Assembly (NCBI GenBank): GCA_027069035.1
Contig: JALXFI010000357.1
Coordinates: 1-11,999 of the forward strand
Reading direction: 5' to 3'
DNA from: a bacterium
GTDB lineage: Bacteria; Desulfobacterota; GWC2-55-46; S146-80; JALXFI01
DNA: 11,999 bases
In this document: positions 6,306 to 11,999 of the stretch, in pieces
Layout of the letters: each line of letters opens with the position of its first letter
Position numbering within the stretch: the first letter of the stretch is position 1
Notes under the pieces: generated by a model
What the model was told of the DNA's origin: nothing
Seen by the model: the letters and a program-made list of their open reading frames with translations, nothing else
The model's database searches: none
Made by a program: the position numbers and the translations under genes

Positions 6306-6410
6306 GTTTTTATCGGAGGACTTATTGCCGGTACGTTTCTGACCCTTCTTGCCGTGCCGGTACTGTTTTATGTGATTGAATCGACAAAAAACAAATTCAC
6401 CGGCATATAA
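6306..6410 (+). pseudogene. C-terminal remnant of an RND (AcrB/CusA/CnrA-type) efflux pump
   Basis: Reading from 6306 gives 34 codons and a TAA stop (6408-6410). The peptide contains GGLIAGTFLTLLAVPVLFY and then a short charged tail, which corresponds to the last transmembrane helix of RND inner-membrane pumps, where GGL-x2-(S/G)T-x-LTLL-x-(V/L)P-x-L is strongly conserved. It has no start codon or ribosome site, and the roughly 1000 preceding residues are missing. The matching frame cannot be followed left of about 6303-6306, exactly at the cytochrome c' stop (6302-6304), so a deletion or insertion junction lies there. The pump expected after a CnrX-like sensor is an RND metal exporter, which fits. 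The RND resemblance is strong but rests on a short segment. Confidence 0.75.
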
Positions 6411-6426
6411 AAAAGGAGGTGCTATT

Positions 6427-6999
6427 ATGCGCATTAAATTTATGATTCTTTCTGTTGCAGCAACAGGACTTATTGCATCTCAGTGGGCAGGTGCAATGAA
6501 TACAAAAGACCGGTCTATACTGAAGCGGGAAGCAAACAGTATCGTCAAAGAATTTGCCGGCAAACTCAAGCCGGCATTGAAAGAAGCATTGCATAACGGC
6601 GGCCCGGCGTATGCCGTTAAAGTTTGTTCCGAGACAGCCCCCGCTCTGGCAAAACAGTTGAGCAAAAAAACCGGCTGGTCTATCAGGCGTGTCAGCCTGA
6701 AACCGCGTAATGCCCATACCGCTATTCCGGATACATGGGAGAGAGATGTTCTTAAAAAGTTCGACAAGGCCCGGGCAGAAGGGACCGACCCTTCAACTAT
6801 GACCGCAACGCTTGTTGAAAACGGCCGTTTCAGATTTATGAAGGCTCAGGCAGTTGAACCTGTCTGTTTGACTTGCCACGGTAAAAAGATTGCTCCGAAT
6901 GTCTTAAATGCGCTGAAAAAATATTACCCAAGGGACAATGCCCGCGGTTATTCCTTGGGACAGATAAGGGGTGCATTCAGTTTAATAAAGGAACCATGA
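6427..6999 (+). CDS. Tll0287-like (DUF3365) periplasmic haem protein
   Basis: A 190-residue exported protein of the DUF3365/Tll0287-like haem family (PF11845), a PAS-like fold with one c-type haem that also serves as a sensor domain in signalling proteins. A signal peptide covers about residues 1-23 (cleavage near AGA). C67 lies in VKVCSETAPALA, the family's conserved early segment; the haem site is CLTCHG (147-152); the conserved end YYPRDNARGYSLGQIRGAFS is at about 166-185. It stands alone without kinase or cyclase domains, so it may be a soluble haem or redox sensor or electron carrier. ATG at 6427 has AGGAGGT (6414-6420) 6 bases before; the in-frame TTG at 6376 lies in the RND remnant and is rejected. 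It is the last gene of the plus-strand run. Its role is unknown. Confidence 0.88.
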   Translation: MRIKFMILSVAATGLIASQWAGAMNTKDRSILKREANSIVKEFAGKLKPALKEALHNGGPAYAVKVCSETAPALAKQLSKKTGWSIRRVSLKPRNAHTAIPDTWERDVLKKFDKARAEGTDPSTMTATLVENGRFRFMKAQAVEPVCLTCHGKKIAPNVLNALKKYYPRDNARGYSLGQIRGAFSLIKEP

Positions 7000-7007
7000 A
7001 AAACAAG

Positions 7008-7027
7008 TATCATAAATGATAAAAAAT
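7008..7027. terminator. Small AT hairpin between convergent genes
   Basis: TATCA (7008-7012) pairs with TGATA (7017-7021) around TAAA, followed on the plus strand by AAAAATTGTTT. The stem is short and AT-rich and there is no clean T-run on the plus strand. On the minus strand the A-run would read as T5-6 upstream of the stem, which is the wrong side. It is a weak terminator candidate at a convergent junction where one is expected. Confidence 0.25.
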
Positions 7028-7038
7028 TGTTTAATGGA

Positions 7039-7653
7039 TTATGGCTTAAAGCAAAGAGTATATATCCCAAGCAAAATAAAGACAAAAGAAGATAGATAGG
7101 AAAGGGCTTTTGGCGGTAAGGCGCTGCAAATCTTTTTGCCAAAGACTATCCCGACCAATGAGGAAAGAGCCAAGGCAAGAATAACCCCTGCATATACAGG
7201 CCAGAATTTTCCGAATCGCGCGGCAAGAATAAGTGTGCCAAACTGAGTTTTATCACCTAATTCTGCAACAAGTATCATTCCAAGCGAAGGGATAAAACCG
7301 TTCTTTCTTCCTGGAACTTTGCCATTCTCCCGAGCATCTGAAATGCCTTTTTCAGTACATTCGTCCGGAGGCATCTCGCAAAAGTCTTTTCTTAAAAAAA
7401 GAAAGATACCGAAGACAAGAAATAAAACCCCGGAAACATTTAAGATCAATTCCCTTGGAAAGACATGTACGGATGCCTTGCCAAGAAATGCAATAGGCCC
7501 GTTTATAATGGCAAAACCAAGCACAGAACCCATAAAAACACTAACCCATCCGTATCTTAAAGAAAGAAAAAATATAACAAGCTGAGTTTTATCGCCAAGC
7601 TCCGCCGTAAAGATTGAAACAGCCGATAATAAAAAAGGCTCTATAAATCCGAT
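7039..7653 (-). CDS. GDT1/UPF0016 (TMEM165-like) cation transporter, no canonical start codon
   Basis: An inner-membrane protein of two homologous halves, each with the family hallmark ELGDKTQ: first at residues 18-24, second at 131-137 of the full frame. Family members (Gdt1, bacterial MneA) export Mn2+ or exchange Ca2+/Mn2+ for protons. The full frame of about 204 codons begins with a helix ending IFTAELGDKTQ, as in relatives. No ATG, GTG or TTG occurs between the upstream in-frame stop and this motif. The first ATG (7533) would delete the first ELGDKT and leave a truncated 164-residue protein. The likeliest position is ATC at 7653-7651, which overlaps the slipin stop as TAATC and follows AAGGAGA by a normal spacing. 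So it uses AUC, or the usual TAATG has mutated or been misread. A Cys/charged loop (DECTEKG) joins the halves. Confidence 0.82.
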   Translation of the reverse strand: MGFIEPFLLSAVSIFTAELGDKTQLVIFFLSLRYGWVSVFMGSVLGFAIINGPIAFLGKASVHVFPRELILNVSGVLFLVFGIFLFLRKDFCEMPPDECTEKGISDARENGKVPGRKNGFIPSLGMILVAELGDKTQFGTLILAARFGKFWPVYAGVILALALSSLVGIVFGKKICSALPPKALSYLSSFVFILLGIYTLCFKP

Positions 7654-8417
7654 TACTCTTTCTCCTTCGCCTTCTTCAAAAAGGGAGTTAGCAGGTCAAT
7701 AGGCACCGGAAAGATTGTTGTTGAGTTCTTCTCCGATGCGACTTCTGTAAGGGTCTGCAAAAACCTTAACTGCATGGCGGAAGGATTCTCACTTATAATA
7801 GCTGCGGCATCGGAGAGTTTCTGCGCCGCCTGAAATTCTCCTTCGGAGTGGATTATCTTTGCCCTTCTCTCCCTTTCCGCCTCCGCCTGCTTGGCCATAG
7901 CCCTTCTCATCTCATCAGGCAAGTCCACATGCTTTACCTCAACGGTGGCGACCTTTACTCCCCATGGGTCGGTCTGTTTATCAAGTATTGCCTGAAGTTT
8001 ATGATTTATTTTTTCCCTTTCCGACAGGAGGTCATCAAGTTCCGCCTCGCCAAGCACACTTCTCAAGGTGGTCTGTGCAAGCTGAGAGGTTGCGAAAAGG
8101 TAGTTTTCCACCTCTATTATGGCCTTTATAGAATCCATTACCCTGAAGTATATAACGGCGTTTACCTTGACCGAAACATTATCCTTGGTAATAACGTCCT
8201 GAGGAGGCACATCCATTGCCACAACCCTTAAAGATACCTTTACCATTTTATCGACTATCGGTATCAGGATTATAAGGCCGGGGCCCTTGATTCCTATGAC
8301 CCTCCCAAGCCTGAATACAACACCCCTTTCATACTCATTGAGAATCCTTATTGCGCTTGCAAGGATATATATAAGTATTACAATAAAAAAGACCAAGGCA
8401 AATAAAGCATTCGGCAT
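7653..8417 (-). CDS. Slipin (stomatin/prohibitin-like SPFH protein)
   Basis: A 254-residue membrane scaffold of the slipin branch of SPFH proteins. An N-terminal hydrophobic hairpin or helix (about 5-24) is followed by the SPFH domain (about 27-190): ILNEYERGVVFRLGR, GPGLIILIP, the segment with ITKDNVSVKVNAVIYFRV, and LGEAELDDLLSERE. A charged coiled-coil (MAKQAEAERERRAKIIHSEGE, about 174-194) and the hydrophobic C-terminal FLQTL oligomerisation region complete it. ATG at 8417 has AGGAGGT 4 bases before. Directly upstream lies the NfeD/ClpP-class protease gene; in archaeal and bacterial relatives (PH1510/PH1511) the protease cuts the stomatin's C-terminal hydrophobic part, which here would be around residues 235-247. 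Its TAA overlaps the presumed start of the GDT1 transporter by one base. Confidence 0.95.
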   Translation of the reverse strand: MPNALFALVFFIVILIYILASAIRILNEYERGVVFRLGRVIGIKGPGLIILIPIVDKMVKVSLRVVAMDVPPQDVITKDNVSVKVNAVIYFRVMDSIKAIIEVENYLFATSQLAQTTLRSVLGEAELDDLLSEREKINHKLQAILDKQTDPWGVKVATVEVKHVDLPDEMRRAMAKQAEAERERRAKIIHSEGEFQAAQKLSDAAAIISENPSAMQLRFLQTLTEVASEKNSTTIFPVPIDLLTPFLKKAKEKE

Positions 8418-8467
8418 AACTACCTCCTATATAATTTGATTAATACAGATTACAGAGATAAAAAGGT

Positions 8468-9757
8468 CTATATCTCTGTTTTTTCCACACTAACCTTAAG
8501 TCCTTCAACGGCCTTTACCCTTACCCTGTCCCCTTTTTTAACAGTTCCATCGCTTACGGCGTTCCATATCTCTCCATGGATAAACACCTTGCCTTCCGGT
8601 TCAAGAGCGGTCTCTGCTATGCCTTCACTCCCAATGAGCCCTTCCACGCCACTTATCGGTTTTGACAGGCGCGCCTTTACCGCAAGACCTACGGCAAAGA
8701 TAAAAAACATGCTTATAAGGATAACCGTAGGCAGAAGAACGGATAGTGAAACCCTTAAATACGGCACGGGCGCATCAAAGAGCATGATAGAGCCCAGAGT
8801 CAGGGATATTATCCCGCCAAGACTCAAAACCCCGTAACTTGTTATCTTTATCTCCGCCACAAAAAGGATTATCGCAAATATTATAAGCAATAGTCCTGCA
8901 TAGTTGACCGGAAGGGTCTGAAAGGAGTAGAAGGCAAGGATCAATGATATTGCTCCCATAACCCCCGGAAGTATTGCGCCCGGGTTGGAGAACTCAAAAT
9001 AAAGGCCGGCAAGCCCAATCATCATAAGTATATAGGCAACATTAGGATTGCTTATGGTATCAAGGACGCGCAATCTCCAGTCCATCTCTCTATAGAAAAC
9101 TTTAGCCCCCTTTGTATTAAGGGCCTTTGTGCCTGTTATAGTCTCTACCTTTCTGCCGTTAATTTGAGAGAGCAGTTGGTCAAGATTCGGCGAGATAAGG
9201 TCTATAACCTTAAGCTTGAGCGCCTCTTCAGCGGTTATGGAAGCGCTTTTCCTTACCGCTTTTTCAACCCATTTCGTATCCCTCCCCCTTTTTGCCGCTA
9301 TCCCTTTTATATAGGCAACGGCATCGTTTTCCACCTTCTTCACCATCGTCTCATCCATCTTCTGTCCCGTGCCTATAGAGACCGGATGAGCCGCTCCTAT
9401 GTTTGTCCCCGGTGTCATAGCAGCCACATGAGCGGATATCGTTATAAATACCCCCGCCGATGCAGCCCTGGCACCGCTTGGCGATACATATACCACAACA
9501 GGGATTTCAGAAGCCATGATATCCTTAATAATATCACGCATGGCAAGGTCCAAGCCTCCCGGGGTATCAAGCTCGATTATTACCGCATCAACCTTTTTTA
9601 CGTAGGCGTAGGCAAGCTCCTTTTTTATAAACTCCGCCATCACAGGGTTAACTATACCGTTAACCTTAAGGACATTGACCGTTGCCCCGTAAAGGGGGGA
9701 AGTGGGTATAAGTATTAGTAATAAGGCAAATAAGATATTTTTTAATTTTATTTTCAT
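8468..9757 (-). CDS. nfeD: NfeD-type membrane-bound ClpP-class serine protease
   Basis: A 429-residue long-form NfeD (NfeD1b, STOPP). Signal or anchor sequence at about 5-24; ClpP/SppA-like protease domain about 26-200 with LDTPGGL (64-70), PSGARAASAGVF (93-104) and MTPGTNIGAAHP; then four hydrophobic spans (about 238-275, 284-301, 307-326 and 338-360) and a C-terminal OB-fold NfeD domain (about 372-427). The nucleophile should be S100 and the general base K141 in KKVEND; this 41-residue spacing equals Ser97-Lys138 of PH1510, as I recall it. The dyad therefore looks intact. ATG at 9757 begins the signal peptide; 37 upstream in-frame codons overlap the glycosylase gene and are rejected. No Shine-Dalgarno is visible because an 8-base repeat fills that position. 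Partner slipin follows at 50 bases. Confidence 0.93.
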   Translation of the reverse strand: MKIKLKNILFALLLILIPTSPLYGATVNVLKVNGIVNPVMAEFIKKELAYAYVKKVDAVIIELDTPGGLDLAMRDIIKDIMASEIPVVVYVSPSGARAASAGVFITISAHVAAMTPGTNIGAAHPVSIGTGQKMDETMVKKVENDAVAYIKGIAAKRGRDTKWVEKAVRKSASITAEEALKLKVIDLISPNLDQLLSQINGRKVETITGTKALNTKGAKVFYREMDWRLRVLDTISNPNVAYILMMIGLAGLYFEFSNPGAILPGVMGAISLILAFYSFQTLPVNYAGLLLIIFAIILFVAEIKITSYGVLSLGGIISLTLGSIMLFDAPVPYLRVSLSVLLPTVILISMFFIFAVGLAVKARLSKPISGVEGLIGSEGIAETALEPEGKVFIHGEIWNAVSDGTVKKGDRVRVKAVEGLKVSVEKTEI

Positions 9758-9766
9758 AATATAAAT

Positions 9767-9806
9767 AGGGTTCAAGGAGTCAAGGGGTCCAGGGTTCAGG
9801 GGGTGA
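9767..9806. repeat. Five tandem degenerate 8-base units
   Basis: On the plus strand the units are AGGGTTCA, AGGAGTCA, AGGGGTCC, AGGGTTCA and GGGGGTGA, exactly 8 bases apart; units 1 and 4 are identical. Read on the minus strand (TGAACCCT-like) they supply the final codons and TGA stop of the uracil-DNA glycosylase gene and occupy most of the space before the NfeD start. Confidence 0.75.
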
Positions 9807-10508
9807 AGTAGAATCCGCATCCTTAACAATCGCCTCAAGTTCAGCCTTAACCATAAGCATATCCTCATAGGTCTCCCTCTTTTTTGCCGGGTTTCGCAAG
9901 AGAAAGGCCGGATGATATGTTGGCATTATCTTTATACCGCCGCTGTAATAATGAAACCGACCGCGCAGGGCGGTAATGCCTGTTTTGGTACCAATCAGGC
10001 TTTTTGCCGCAACATTGCCAAGCGCAACGATAAGAGCCGGCTTTATCACTTCCAACTGTTTTTCTAAAAACGGCATGCACGCAAATATCTCGTCCGGTTC
10101 AGGGTTTCTGTTGTTCGGCGGCCTGCATTTTACAATATTTGCGATATATACATCGTCCCTTGTAAGGTTTAAAACGCGTTCAATTATCCTTGTGAGCATT
10201 GCTCCCGCTGCCCCGACAAAGGGCAGCCCCTTAATATCCTCATCCCTGCCCGGCCCTTCGCCGACAAAAACAAGCCCTGCCTTTGGGCTGCCGGCGCCAA
10301 AGACTATATTGGTCCTGCCCTTGCAAAGCTTGCAACGTGTGCAATCGCCGATCTCTTTTCGTACATCCTGAAGCGTTAAAGCAGCACTATCCTCAGGCTC
10401 ATCGTCCTTAAAGCCTGCGGTTGCGCCATCATCAAAAGGAAGCCCCTCAACCCCCATCAGTTCAAGGTATTTAAGGTAGCCCCGTATGTCTGCTAAAAGC
10501 GGTTTCAT
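9780..10508 (-). CDS. Family-4 (4Fe-4S) uracil-DNA glycosylase
   Basis: A DNA-repair enzyme that removes uracil from DNA, starting base-excision repair. The four cluster cysteines are visible: C56 and C59 in DCTRCKLC, C128 in VKCRPP and C144 in FACMPF. Catalytic motif A is GEGPGRDED (83-91, GExPG form), the CRPPNNRNPEPDE segment is at 128-140, and motif B HPAFLLR is at 199-205. An N-terminal extension of about 50 residues (acidic, DDEPED) precedes the core, as in many anaerobes. The last residues (SPPEPWTP) and the stop are encoded by an 8-base tandem repeat, so the natural tail was probably altered by repeat growth. ATG at 10508 matches the family N-terminus, but the ribosome site is weak. 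It lies 64 bases after coaBC and 22 before nfeD. Confidence 0.95.
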   Translation of the reverse strand: MKPLLADIRGYLKYLELMGVEGLPFDDGATAGFKDDEPEDSAALTLQDVRKEIGDCTRCKLCKGRTNIVFGAGSPKAGLVFVGEGPGRDEDIKGLPFVGAAGAMLTRIIERVLNLTRDDVYIANIVKCRPPNNRNPEPDEIFACMPFLEKQLEVIKPALIVALGNVAAKSLIGTKTGITALRGRFHYYSGGIKIMPTYHPAFLLRNPAKKRETYEDMLMVKAELEAIVKDADSTSPPEPWTP

Positions 10509-10532
10509 AAGGAAACTCTATTCTTACCAGAA

Positions 10533-10549
10533 GGATATCATAAATATCC
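10533..10549. other. Short hairpin between coaBC and glycosylase genes
   Basis: GGATAT (10533-10538) pairs with ATATCC (10544-10549) around five bases. There is no T-run on either strand directly beside it, so it is not a convincing terminator. It might slow or process the minus-strand transcript between the two genes. Confidence 0.25.
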
Positions 10550-10572
10550 AGAGACCCACCCCTGTTTTTAAG

Positions 10573-11781
10573 TCAGATAAATTGATGGAGTGGTTTTTTG
10601 CCTGATCTTCTCACAAGCCAATCAAGAACCCTGTATGCAGTCTCTTCCTTGCTTAGAAGAGGCAGTCTTTCGACGCCTTTCCCGTCAATAAGGGTTACCC
10701 TGTTAGTGTCGGCGCCAAAACCGGAATCAGGGTCTTTAAGATTATTTGCCACAATAAGGTCGAGATTCTTATCTAAAAATTTTTTTTGTGCATTCTCGTC
10801 AAGTCTTTCTGTTTCCGCCGCAAAACCTATAAGCGTCTGAGCATCCTTTTTAGCACCAAGCTCTTTAAGTATATCAGGGGCAAGATTAAATTCAAGTGTA
10901 AAGCCTTTCTGTTTTTTTATCTTCTCACTTTTTGTTTCCTTTGGTAAAAAATCCCCCACCGCCGCCGACATTATCACTACACTTACTTTTTCAAACCTTT
11001 TTAATATCTCGTTTCTCATCTCATCTGCGGCGGTAACCTTAATGAACTCGACACCGGAAGGAGGCCTCAACGGGACATCTCCGCTTATTAAAGTCACCTC
11101 AGCGCCCCTGTGTTTTGCAATACGGGCCATAGCAAAACCCATCTTGCCTGTTGACGGGTTTGAGATAAAACGGACAGGGTCTATAAACTCTCTTGTCGGG
11201 CCGGCGGTGATGAGTATCCTCTCCCCTACAAGGTCTTTCGGGGTAAGGATGCCTATTGCCGCCTCTCTTATATCCAAAGGCTCGCTCATCCTTCCCTTGC
11301 CCTCATATCCGCAGGCAAGCCCACCCTCTTCAGGCCCTATGAAATTAAACCCAAGTTTTTTAAGTTTCTTTATATTGCCCTGTACTACGGGATTGTTATA
11401 CATATTCACATTCATTGCAGGTGCAATCAGAAATGGGGCGGTTGTTGAAATGGCGATTGTGGTTAGAAGGTCATCAGCTATGCCGGTCGCTATCTTGCCT
11501 ATAGTATTTGCCGTTGCAGGGGCTATTATAAAGATATTCGCTTTGTCTGCCAGATCTATATGAAAGGTGGATGGCCCCCTGCCGGTGTCAAATGTCCCCG
11601 TATATACACCTTTGCCGGAAAGGGTCTCAAAACTCAATGGAGTTACAAACTCCCTTGCGGCGGCGGTCATTATAACGCCCACATCGGCGCCGTCTTTTAC
11701 AAGGAGTCTTACAAGTTCCAGGGCCTTATATGCCGCAATGCCTCCGGTTACACCAAGCAGAATCTCTTTACCTCTAAGCAT
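10573..11781 (-). CDS. coaBC: Bifunctional CoaBC: phosphopantothenoylcysteine decarboxylase/synthetase
   Basis: Makes 4'-phosphopantetheine in coenzyme A synthesis: the C-terminal CoaB half joins cysteine to 4'-phosphopantothenate using CTP, and the N-terminal CoaC half (FMN) decarboxylates the product. CoaC (about 1-182) shows LLGVTGGIAAYK (8-19), the active histidine H74 in FHIDLA, PAMNVNMY (121-128, N124) and the flap cysteine C157 in ACGYEGKGRM. CoaB (about 186-400) shows ITAGPTREFIDPVR (191-204), ISNPSTGKMG (206-215), SAAVGDF and the K-x-K-K segment ending at K289-K290. The length of 402 is standard. ATG at 11781 has GGGAG (11796-11792) 10 bases before. Only 2 of 20 arginine codons are CGN, a useful baseline for host codon use. 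Confidence 0.97.
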   Translation of the reverse strand: MLRGKEILLGVTGGIAAYKALELVRLLVKDGADVGVIMTAAAREFVTPLSFETLSGKGVYTGTFDTGRGPSTFHIDLADKANIFIIAPATANTIGKIATGIADDLLTTIAISTTAPFLIAPAMNVNMYNNPVVQGNIKKLKKLGFNFIGPEEGGLACGYEGKGRMSEPLDIREAAIGILTPKDLVGERILITAGPTREFIDPVRFISNPSTGKMGFAMARIAKHRGAEVTLISGDVPLRPPSGVEFIKVTAADEMRNEILKRFEKVSVVIMSAAVGDFLPKETKSEKIKKQKGFTLEFNLAPDILKELGAKKDAQTLIGFAAETERLDENAQKKFLDKNLDLIVANNLKDPDSGFGADTNRVTLIDGKGVERLPLLSKEETAYRVLDWLVRRSGKKPLHQFI

Positions 11782-11881
11782 ATTCTTTAAACTCCCATTT
11801 TAAGGAAAATATCTCATTAAAACTCTCTATTGCAGGAAAAGTCCCTGAAACAGATGGAGGCCTTGCAAAAATATCCCTCAA
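11774..11881 (-). CDS. Doubtful 35-codon ORF between MBL hydrolase and coaBC
   Basis: A TTG (11881) begins 35 codons ending in TAG that overlaps the coaBC start by 8 bases. The frame is the same as the MBL hydrolase, four codons beyond its stop, so it could be a read-through tail, a decayed C-terminal extension or chance. The peptide (IFARPPSVSGTFPAIESF within it) has a protein-like composition, but there is no clear ribosome site and no family I recognise. Confidence 0.2.
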   Translation of the reverse strand: MRDIFARPPSVSGTFPAIESFNEIFSLKWEFKEYA

Positions 11882-11890
11882 AAGGCATGA

Positions 11891-11999
11891 CTAAAGTCTT
11901 AATAAGAAAGGATTATGAGTTCTCTCTTCTCCAACAGTGGTTTTGGGGCCATGACCGGAGTAGATGATCGTATCGTCAGAAAGATTAAGGATATTAGAG
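11891..11999 (-). CDS. MBL-fold metallo-hydrolase, C-terminal fragment (runs off right edge)
   Basis: The last 35 codons read SNILNLSDDTIIYSGHGPKT and end in THNPFLLRL before TAG (11893-11891). DDT-x-IYSGHGP-x-T holds the final metal-ligand histidine of the metallo-beta-lactamase fold, and a tail of x-E-x2-xNPFL is typical of the glyoxalase-II-like branch that hydrolyses thioesters or similar substrates. The N-terminal HxHxDH site lies beyond the edge, so function cannot be refined. It would be the first gene seen of the minus-strand cluster, 109 bases before coaBC. Confidence 0.85.
   Translation of the reverse strand, partial: SNILNLSDDTIIYSGHGPKTTVGEERTHNPFLLRL

Noticed and set aside
9758..9868. 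37-residue N-terminal extension of NfeD
   Set aside because: Would place the signal peptide internally and overlap the glycosylase gene in its repeat-derived tail.
1..11999. CRISPR array, tRNA/rRNA genes, insertion sequences or transposases
   Set aside because: No regularly spaced repeats with spacers, no tRNA-like cloverleaf noticed, and no transposase-like frame found by reading both strands; an exhaustive tRNA scan was not possible by eye.

Overview
The window looks like chromosomal DNA of an anaerobic or facultatively respiring Gram-negative bacterium. A Desulfobacterota ('deltaproteobacterial') or Nitrospirota-like source would fit: periplasmic c-type cytochromes, an NfeD/slipin pair, a 4Fe-4S family-4 uracil-DNA glycosylase, fused CoaBC, and arginine codons dominated by AGA/AGG in the housekeeping genes. 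This assignment is inference; no rRNA or tRNA gene is present to settle it.

Layout. At the left edge is the N-terminus of a periplasmic c-type cytochrome on the minus strand (1-163, TTG start). A 533-base gene-free region (164-696) follows, AT-rich and carrying several inverted repeats, and then a DEAD-box RNA helicase with a DbpA-type RNA-binding tail (697-2283, plus). From 2335 to 6999 is a run of closely spaced plus-strand genes. First come a SigZ-like ECF sigma factor, a DUF318/ArsP-type permease with a CSC motif, and a 76-residue thioredoxin-fold protein. Then come a second ECF sigma factor, a zinc-finger anti-sigma factor, a membrane-anchored CnrX/CpxP-like metal-sensor protein, a cytochrome c'-like protein and a Tll0287-like (DUF3365) haem protein. 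Between the last two lies a 34-codon remnant matching the extreme C-terminus of an RND efflux pump.

From the right edge back to 7039 all genes are on the minus strand. In transcription order they are the end of an MBL-fold hydrolase, CoaBC (pantothenate to coenzyme A pathway), uracil-DNA glycosylase, NfeD/ClpP-class membrane protease, slipin (stomatin/SPFH), and a GDT1/UPF0016 cation transporter whose complete frame lacks a normal start codon.

How the genes fit together. The second sigma, anti-sigma and periplasmic sensor resemble the CnrH/Y/X arrangement that controls RND metal-efflux pumps. Here the pump is gone except for its last codons, and two haem proteins stand where it would be expected. 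NfeD and slipin are a known protease/scaffold pair. The GDT1 transporter overlaps the slipin stop by one base, suggesting translational coupling. The two sigma genes use CGN arginine codons far more than deaD or coaBC, consistent with acquisition of this plus-strand module by transfer.
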